DNA of 64,000 nucleotides, taken from assembly GCA_009363175.1 (NCBI GenBank), contig CP045205.1:4216001-4280000 (forward strand), in the 5' to 3' direction. Source of the DNA: Citrobacter telavivensis (lineage in GTDB: Bacteria; Pseudomonadota; Gammaproteobacteria; Enterobacterales; Enterobacteriaceae). Position numbers and translations under genes: made by a program. Below, in pieces: positions 58,283-64,000 of the stretch (its first letter is position 1; each line of letters starts with the position of its first letter). Below the pieces are notes generated by a model, which was given only the letters and a program-made list of their open reading frames with translations, did not search any database and had not been told where the DNA came from.

Positions 58283-59287
58283 ATGTCATGTTCTGTTTCC
58301 GTGACGCGTGCCATTGCCGTGCCCGGATTGTTGTTATTACTGGTTATCGCCACGGCATTAAGTCTGATCATCGGCGCAAAATCCTTGCCCATCTCCGTGG
58401 TTGCACAAGCGCTCACCGGTACCTGTCAAAGTGCTGATTGCACTATCGTGCTGGATGCCCGTCTGCCGCGAACGCTGGCGGGACTGCTGGCGGGCGGTGC
58501 GTTGGGACTTGCTGGCGCGTTGATGCAAACGCTCACCCGTAATCCGCTGGCCGACCCGGGTCTGCTTGGCGTGAACGCCGGAGCCAGTTTTGCCATTGTG
58601 TTGGGCGCGGCGCTGTTCGGCTTTTCCACACCGCAGGAACAACTGGTGATGGCCTTTATCGGCGCGCTGGTGGCATCGCTGGTTGTGGCATTTACCGGCA
58701 GCCAGGGCGGCGGTCAGTTAAGTCCGGTGCGCCTGACGCTGGCGGGCGTTGCGCTCGCCGCCGTTCTGGAAGGTCTCACCAGCGGTATCTCCCTGTTAAA
58801 CCCGGACGTCTACGATAGTCTTCGCTACTGGCAGGCCGGTTCACTGGATATCCGCAACCTCCAAACGCTCAAAGTGGTTATTGTGCCGGTACTGATTGCC
58901 GGTGCTACTGCGCTGATGCTCAGCCGGGCGCTGAACAGCCTGAGTCTGGGAAGTGATACCGCCACGGCGCTTGGCAGCAAAGTCGCACGCACGCAGCTCA
59001 TCGGCCTGCTAGCCATCACTGTCTTATGCGGCAGCGCCACGGCGATTGTCGGACCGATTGCGTTTATCGGCCTGATGATGCCGCACATGTCGCGCTGGCT
59101 GGTCGGCGCCGATCACCGCTGGTCGCTCCCCGTGACGCTGATCGCCACTCCTGTTCTGCTGCTTTTTGCCGATATCATTGGCCGCCTGATTGTTCCCGGC
59201 GAGCTGCGCGTGTCGGTAGTGAGCGCCTTTATTGGCGCCCCGGTGCTGATCTTTCTGGTTCGTCGTCGTCCGCGAGGTGCCGCATGA
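58283..59287 (+). CDS. fepD: Ferric-enterobactin ABC permease FepD
   Basis: 334 residues, FecCD/BtuC family, about 9-10 membrane helices. With FepG it forms the inner-membrane channel for ferric enterobactin. Contains RLPRTLAGLLAGGALGLAG (about 62-80) and GPIAFIGLMMPHMSR. An AGGGAAG site precedes the ATG; the stop overlaps fepG by 4 bases. Confidence 0.96.
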   Translation: MSCSVSVTRAIAVPGLLLLLVIATALSLIIGAKSLPISVVAQALTGTCQSADCTIVLDARLPRTLAGLLAGGALGLAGALMQTLTRNPLADPGLLGVNAGASFAIVLGAALFGFSTPQEQLVMAFIGALVASLVVAFTGSQGGGQLSPVRLTLAGVALAAVLEGLTSGISLLNPDVYDSLRYWQAGSLDIRNLQTLKVVIVPVLIAGATALMLSRALNSLSLGSDTATALGSKVARTQLIGLLAITVLCGSATAIVGPIAFIGLMMPHMSRWLVGADHRWSLPVTLIATPVLLLFADIIGRLIVPGELRVSVVSAFIGAPVLIFLVRRRPRGAA

Positions 59288-60276
59288 TGTACGTATCGCG
59301 TCGCCTGCTGATCGCGTGCCTGTTACTGACGGTCGGCTGCCTGTTCTTCGCTCTCTGGGGCCTGCGTAGCGGTGCCTTGCCGCTGGAAATTCCTCAAATT
59401 ATTGCCGCCTTAACCGGCGATGCGCCGCGCAGTCTGACGATGGTCGTGACCGAATGGCGCCTGCCGCGCGTGTTGATGGCGCTGCTGATTGGCGCGGCAC
59501 TCGGCGTCAGCGGCGCGATTTTTCAGTCCCTGATGCGCAACCCGCTCGGCAGCCCGGACGTGATGGGCTTTAATACCGGAGCCTGGAGCGGCGTACTGGT
59601 CGCAATGGTGCTGTTTGGTCAGCATCTGACCGCTATCGCGCTGGCGGCGATGGCCGGCGGTATTCTGACGTCGCTGGTAGTCTGGCTGCTGGCCTGGCGC
59701 AACGGTATTGAAACCTTCCGCCTGATCATTATCGGCATCGGCATTCGCGCCATGCTGTTTGCGTTTAACACCTGGCTGTTGTTGAAGGCTTCGCTGGACA
59801 CTGCACTGACCGCCGGATTGTGGAACGCCGGGTCGCTTAACGGCCTGACCTGGGCGAAAACCTGGCCTTCCGCACCGATCATTATCCTCATGCTGGTAGG
59901 TGCCGGACTGCTGGTGCGCCGCATGCGTCTGCTGGAGATGGGTGATGACAGCGCCTGCGCGCTGGGCGTCAGCGTGGAGCGCTCGCGACTCGCCATGATG
60001 CTGGTCGCCGTGGCATTAACCGCGGCAGCCACCGCACTGGCCGGCCCCATTTCCTTTATCGCGCTGGTTGCGCCACATATCGCCCGTCGCCTGAGCGGCA
60101 CCGCGCGTTGGGGATTAACCCAGGCCGCACTCTGCGGCGCGCTATTACTGCTGGCGGCCGATCTGTGCGCGCAGCAACTGTTTATGCCTTATCAGCTTCC
60201 GGTGGGTGTGGTCACCGTGAGCATCGGCGGTATTTACCTTATCGCCTTGTTAATTCAGGAGTCCCGCAAAAAATGA
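59284..60276 (+). CDS. fepG: Ferric-enterobactin ABC permease FepG
   Basis: 330 residues from the ATG overlapping the fepD stop (ATGA); long upstream in-frame codons inside fepD are rejected. Partner permease of FepD, same family, with RLPRVLMALLIGAALGVSG (about 60-78) and GPISFIALVAPHIARR. Overlaps fepC by 4 bases. Confidence 0.96.
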   Translation: MMYVSRRLLIACLLLTVGCLFFALWGLRSGALPLEIPQIIAALTGDAPRSLTMVVTEWRLPRVLMALLIGAALGVSGAIFQSLMRNPLGSPDVMGFNTGAWSGVLVAMVLFGQHLTAIALAAMAGGILTSLVVWLLAWRNGIETFRLIIIGIGIRAMLFAFNTWLLLKASLDTALTAGLWNAGSLNGLTWAKTWPSAPIIILMLVGAGLLVRRMRLLEMGDDSACALGVSVERSRLAMMLVAVALTAAATALAGPISFIALVAPHIARRLSGTARWGLTQAALCGALLLLAADLCAQQLFMPYQLPVGVVTVSIGGIYLIALLIQESRKK

Positions 60277-61067
60277 CCGAATCAGTAGCCCGTTTGCGTG
60301 GCGACCAGTTAACGCTGGGTTATGGAAAATTCACCGTTGCCGAAGACCTTAACGTCACCATTCCCGATGGCCATTTCACGGCCATTATCGGGCCAAACGG
60401 CTGCGGGAAATCGACGCTCTTGCGGACCCTCAGTCGGCTGATGACGCCGACAAACGGTCACGTCTGGCTGGACGGCGAGCCTATCCAACGTTACCCGAGT
60501 AAAGAAGTGGCCCGGCGCATCGGCCTGCTGGCGCAAAATGCCACGACGCCGGGCGATATCACCGTGCAGGAACTGGTGGCGCGCGGACGCTATCCGCATC
60601 AACCGCTTTTTACTCGCTGGCGTAAAGAAGATGAAGATGCCGTGACGCAGGCAATGCGCGCCACCGGCATTACGCATCTGGCCGGTCAAAGCGTGGATAC
60701 GCTGTCCGGTGGTCAGCGCCAGCGCGCATGGATAGCGATGGTGCTGGCGCAGGAAACGTCGATCATGCTGCTCGATGAACCGACTACCTGGCTTGATATC
60801 AGCCATCAGATTGATCTGCTGGAATTACTGAGCGAACTGAACCGCGAGAAAGGCTATACCCTCGCCGCCGTGCTGCATGACCTCAACCAGGCCTGCCGCT
60901 ACGCCACCCATTTGATCGCGTTGCGGGAAGGAAAAATAGTCGCTGAGGGGGCACCAAAGGAGATCGTCACGGCGGAATTGATTGAGAAAATCTATGGGTT
61001 ACGCTGCATGATTATCGACGATCCAGTGGCGGACACACCGCTGGTGGTGCCGCTGGGCCGTCGTTAA
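60273..61067 (+). CDS. fepC: Ferric-enterobactin ABC transporter ATPase FepC
   Basis: 264 residues from the ATG overlapping the fepG stop. Powers FepDG. Walker A GPNGCGKST near 40-48, signature LSGGQRQRAW, Walker B IMLLDEPTTWLD and switch VLHDLNQ are present. The C-terminus is about 7 residues shorter than in E. coli, beyond the catalytic core. Confidence 0.96.
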   Translation: MTESVARLRGDQLTLGYGKFTVAEDLNVTIPDGHFTAIIGPNGCGKSTLLRTLSRLMTPTNGHVWLDGEPIQRYPSKEVARRIGLLAQNATTPGDITVQELVARGRYPHQPLFTRWRKEDEDAVTQAMRATGITHLAGQSVDTLSGGQRQRAWIAMVLAQETSIMLLDEPTTWLDISHQIDLLELLSELNREKGYTLAAVLHDLNQACRYATHLIALREGKIVAEGAPKEIVTAELIEKIYGLRCMIIDDPVADTPLVVPLGRR

Positions 61068-61073
61068 TCGATC

Positions 61074-61098
61074 GCCGGAAGGTGCTGAACCTTCCGGC
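61074..61098. terminator. Hairpin between convergent fepC and fepE
   Basis: GCCGGAAGGT / ACCTTCCGGC perfect ten-base stem with a 5-base loop seven bases past the fepC stop. No T-run; probably a weak terminator or 3'-end stabiliser. Confidence 0.45.
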
Positions 61099-61104
61099 CG
61101 TCTG

Positions 61105-62238
61105 TCAGACCAGACGTTCTTTGACAGTGGCGTCATCCATTTTACGCGCGACCATCGCATGCTGGAGAAGCACGCCAGCACAGGCCACGATTCCTCCCAT
61201 GATTGCCGCCAACACGACCACGATCGTTCTACCCGGCCCCTGTTTTTTCACCGGTAATGATGGCTCAAGCTGGTATTTGAACGGCGAGAACTTCACGTCG
61301 TGGATATTGACGGATTCCAGTTGCTCAACATAATACTGCCGGTTTTTTAATTCAGCATTCAGTTCAGCCACATCCGTTACCGATTTTTCAATTTCCAGCT
61401 TTCGCTGGATCCCATCGGCGCCCAGAGAAATAGAAAAATCAGGATCGTCTTTCACCGCCTGGCCATTGCTGTAAACCGGTTTTTTAATTCCGGCTGCATT
61501 GGCAATCTCCAGTGAATAATTGAGTCGTTTAATATTTGTATCCAGTTGATTTTTAAGTTTCACGCGGTCCAGTGCCAGACGTTCTTTCTCAAAACGTGTT
61601 TTGACCTCCAGCTGATTGCGGATATTTTCCAGCGAATTCTGCACCACAATATCAGCAATAAACCGGATATACCCCGCCAGAACCTGCTGTGCCTCTTCTT
61701 TGACCGGGGCCGTAAAACTCAACACCCAGGACGTATACAGCGCCGTTTCATTTTTCTTTCCGGCATTGCTGTCCACCGCGTTCATCTTTTCACTCAGCGC
61801 GACGATGGCCCGATGCAATTCCAGTTCATTGATTTCCGCGCCTTTTAATTGATCCATTACATATGGAGATGAGCGTAAATATTGCTCCAGTAGTGAAGAC
61901 GACTGAAATTTCTTGATAAAGAGATTGAAGGTGTGACTACGATCGACTTTGATATCAAGGTCCAGAACACGTAATCCCGTCAGCGTTCTCTGCAGATCCT
62001 GCCACTGGATTGATTCGGCAGGCGTCACCACGGCTTCACTGGTCCAGCGCTGCGGCAAAAAGAACGTGACGAATAATCCCACGCACGCAAACGCGAGCGT
62101 ACACGCAATAATACGTTTTTTAGCCTGCCATAAAATATCAATCAGCTTTAATAAATCGATTTCATTACTCTGAGAGTGGGGCAACGGAAAACCAGTAAAC
62201 TCCGTATTTTTGCTCTGCTTAATATTAAGTGACGGCAT
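61105..62238 (-). CDS. fepE: Wzz-family chain-length regulator FepE
   Basis: 377 residues, same as E. coli FepE. Two membrane helices (about 41-60 and 340-362) flank a large periplasmic coiled-coil domain. In Salmonella and pathogenic E. coli, FepE sets very long O-antigen chains; despite its name it is not needed for iron uptake. It lies between fepC and entF as in E. coli, and has AGGA upstream of its ATG. An intact frame suggests it is functional where O-antigen is made. Confidence 0.94.
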   Translation of the reverse strand: MPSLNIKQSKNTEFTGFPLPHSQSNEIDLLKLIDILWQAKKRIIACTLAFACVGLFVTFFLPQRWTSEAVVTPAESIQWQDLQRTLTGLRVLDLDIKVDRSHTFNLFIKKFQSSSLLEQYLRSSPYVMDQLKGAEINELELHRAIVALSEKMNAVDSNAGKKNETALYTSWVLSFTAPVKEEAQQVLAGYIRFIADIVVQNSLENIRNQLEVKTRFEKERLALDRVKLKNQLDTNIKRLNYSLEIANAAGIKKPVYSNGQAVKDDPDFSISLGADGIQRKLEIEKSVTDVAELNAELKNRQYYVEQLESVNIHDVKFSPFKYQLEPSLPVKKQGPGRTIVVVLAAIMGGIVACAGVLLQHAMVARKMDDATVKERLV

Positions 62239-62391
62239 ACTGTACGTCCTGTTGCATGTTCCATGAAAGCTAATTCCTGCTAACAGCGTAACAAACCCCC
62301 ATAATATTCCGAAACACTAATGCATGGCTAAAGCTAAATTCAGAAGTTACCCTCCTGAAGGTAATATTCTTAATACAAGGAATTATCGCAA

Positions 62392-62442
62392 TAAAAGATC
62401 CCCCGTAACTATGACGCGTTGTTGGCGCGTTGTTACGAGGGA
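62392..62442 (-). terminator. Terminator after entF
   Basis: An imperfect inverted repeat (TCCC, CGTAAC, ACGCG arms; loop TTGTTGG) followed on the minus strand by CTTTTATT. The remaining fepE-entF gap, 226 bases in all, also holds the fepE leader with a possible -10 TATTAT. Confidence 0.6.
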
Positions 62443-62464
62443 TGCTTAGAAATCGAATTATTAA

Positions 62465-64000
62465 TCAGCTATACTTATATTTATCACAGCACGCGGCGAT
62501 GACAGGGCCGATATTTTCAAAGGCGGATGGGGAGATAATCTCCACATGCGCGCAGTCCTGACGATACACCTCCAGCTCCGCAATCCACGGCGCCCAGCTG
62601 CGTTCCGGGCTTACGCCATCCGGCAGAGTACGCTCGGCAACAAACAGCGTCGCGCGGCCATCAAAGGGGACGCTGTGCGCGCTGGTGAGTAAGCGGACGG
62701 CATCAGCGTAATTCCCTTCAATGGTGCTAAACAATTCGCCCGACGCGTTCCCCTGCTGCGCGGCCAGAAACGCCTCCCGCTCACGATCAATTTCCGCCAG
62801 CACTTCCGGGTCGAGTCCATTGGCCTCTTTTTCTGACCAGTTTTGCGTTTCCGGCGGCCAGGTATCCAGCAGACCGAGGAAAGCGACCGCTTCACCCCGC
62901 GCCCGCAGACGTGCGGCAATACCCTGCGCCAGCGTGCCGCCAAGCGAATAGCCCAACAGGTAATACGGGCCATGCGGCTGTTGTTCAAGGAGCGTCGCCA
63001 GATGGTGTTCGCAGACCGCGTCCAGATTGGCTGACGTCTGCATCGGCCCCTGTGGACGCGGCGACTGAATCCCCGTAATCGACCACTGTGGACTGAGATA
63101 GCGCGACAGTACGCTGAACTGCCAGGCAAATCCCGATGCCGGATGGAAGCAAAACAGCGTCGGGCCGTCGCTTTTACGCAGCGGCAGCAGCGTTTCAAAC
63201 CCAAGACGCTGCGTCTGTGCGTCATCGTCCGCATCCAGCAGCGCCGCCAGCTGCGCCACCGTTGAAGCCACCATGACCTGCCCCGGCGTCACCTGACGGG
63301 CGAAGGTCCGGCTCAGTTGCGCTGCCAGCTTCATGGCCAGCAGCGAATGCCCCCCCAGCGCGAAGAAATCAGCCTCAACGTCGTTGACGTCACAGCCCAG
63401 CAGTTCACTGAATGCCTGAGCCACCGTCGTTTCGCTGCCCGGCTGCGGGGCTCTCCCTCTGGCACGCGGCGTTAATTCCGGCATCGGCAACGCTTTACGA
63501 TCCAGCTTGCCGTTGGCGCTGAGCGGCAGTTGCGCCAGTTGCAGTAACACCACGGGTACCATATGCAACGGGAGTTTCTCACGCAACTTCGCCTGGAGAG
63601 TGGGAATATCGAGCGGAAGGCCTGACTGCGAGACCAGATACCCTACCAGTTGGCGGGCATCGCCCCCCGTTGCCGCCGCCTGATTAAAGACACAGGCGTG
63701 AACCACCGCCTGTTCAACGTCAGGCAATGCCTGCATGACACGATCGATCTCGCCCAGTTCGATACGCTGACCGCGGATCTTAAGCTGATCGTCACTGCGT
63801 CCCAGATACTCCACCGCCCCGTTTTCCAGCCAGCGCGCAACGTCTCCGGTGCGGTACATCCGCTCTCCTGGCGCAAACGGATCGGCGATAAAGCGACTCG
63901 CCGTGAGGTCCGGTCTGCCAAGGTAACCCTGAGCGAGTTGGATACCGGTCAGGTAGAGATCGCCCGCTACACCGATGGGGACCGGATGCATCATCGCATC
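62465..64000 (-). CDS. entF: Enterobactin synthetase component F, C-terminal part
   Basis: The last 511 codons of entF; the frame runs off the right edge. NRPS that activates serine and releases cyclic enterobactin. Visible parts: end of the adenylation domain (GYLGRPDLTASRF, YRTGDVARW, GRSDDQLKIRGQRIE), the peptidyl carrier domain with its phosphopantetheine serine in GGHSLLAMK, and the C-terminal thioesterase with GYSLGG and a late active-site His region. The full protein in E. coli is about 1290 residues. Confidence 0.96.
   Translation of the reverse strand, partial: DAMMHPVPIGVAGDLYLTGIQLAQGYLGRPDLTASRFIADPFAPGERMYRTGDVARWLENGAVEYLGRSDDQLKIRGQRIELGEIDRVMQALPDVEQAVVHACVFNQAAATGGDARQLVGYLVSQSGLPLDIPTLQAKLREKLPLHMVPVVLLQLAQLPLSANGKLDRKALPMPELTPRARGRAPQPGSETTVAQAFSELLGCDVNDVEADFFALGGHSLLAMKLAAQLSRTFARQVTPGQVMVASTVAQLAALLDADDDAQTQRLGFETLLPLRKSDGPTLFCFHPASGFAWQFSVLSRYLSPQWSITGIQSPRPQGPMQTSANLDAVCEHHLATLLEQQPHGPYYLLGYSLGGTLAQGIAARLRARGEAVAFLGLLDTWPPETQNWSEKEANGLDPEVLAEIDREREAFLAAQQGNASGELFSTIEGNYADAVRLLTSAHSVPFDGRATLFVAERTLPDGVSPERSWAPWIAELEVYRQDCAHVEIISPSAFENIGPVIAACCDKYKYS

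Noticed and set aside
1..64000. tRNA, rRNA, CRISPR, transposase, integrase or attachment site
   Set aside because: None recognised on reading the window; the only dispersed repeats are REP elements.

Overview
The window is ordinary enterobacterial chromosome, closest in gene order and protein sequence to Citrobacter/Salmonella and, with gaps, to Escherichia coli. It runs in the opposite orientation to the E. coli K-12 map (gltJ to entF). No rRNA, tRNA, CRISPR array, insertion sequence or prophage was seen. A Citrobacter-like assignment is an inference: cobD beside cobC and a DmsABC/D-like operon between ahpF and uspG are Salmonella/Citrobacter traits, and the cit, ent and fep clusters are complete.

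Layout. 1-2.7 kb: glutamate/aspartate ABC importer (gltJ partial, gltK, gltL) and ribonucleoside hydrolase rihA. 2.8-15.4 kb: ybeL, then leuS-lptE-holA-nadD, divergent cobD/cobC, and rsfS-rlmH-mrdA-mrdB-rlpA (translation, outer-membrane assembly, NAD, cobamide and cell-elongation genes). 15.5-22.2 kb: dacA, ybeD, lipB, ybeF, lipA (peptidoglycan trimming and lipoate synthesis), then tatE, ybeM, crcB, cspE. 22.4-34.4 kb: pagP, dcuC, the DpiBA citrate-sensing two-component system and the citCDEFXGT operon for anaerobic citrate fermentation. 34.4-38.3 kb: rna, a flavin reductase-like gene, an alpha/beta hydrolase, rnk, an unlisted 29-residue membrane peptide, uspG. 38.3-42.5 kb: a Tat-exported molybdoenzyme operon. 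42.7-46.2 kb: ahpF/ahpC peroxide defence and dsbG. 46.5-50.7 kb: the ybdN-ybdM pair, ybdD and cstA. 50.9-64 kb: enterobactin synthesis (entCEBAH, entF partial), export (entS) and uptake (fepB, fepDGC) with Fur boxes, and fepE.

How the genes work together. The cit genes import citrate in exchange for succinate, build and charge citrate lyase and cleave citrate; DpiBA and a CRP/FNR-like site probably control them, and DcuC handles C4-dicarboxylates. The ent/fep genes make, secrete and recover a catecholate siderophore. AhpC/AhpF remove peroxides and DsbG protects cysteines, probably under OxyR.

The best candidate for something undescribed is the 376-base ahpC-dsbG gap. Its minus strand carries a promoter, stacked hairpins and a strong terminator, defining an RNA of about 120 nt. 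This RNA lies opposite the leader of a 21-29 codon membrane-peptide ORF that overlaps the dsbG start. The layout resembles a type I toxin-antitoxin locus or an antisense-controlled leader. Other points are the 29-residue peptide between rnk and uspG, a 28-bp perfect palindrome upstream of ybdN-ybdM, and terminators inside the ahpC-ahpF and cstA-ybdD units. All family names come from sequence recognition alone; no database search was run.
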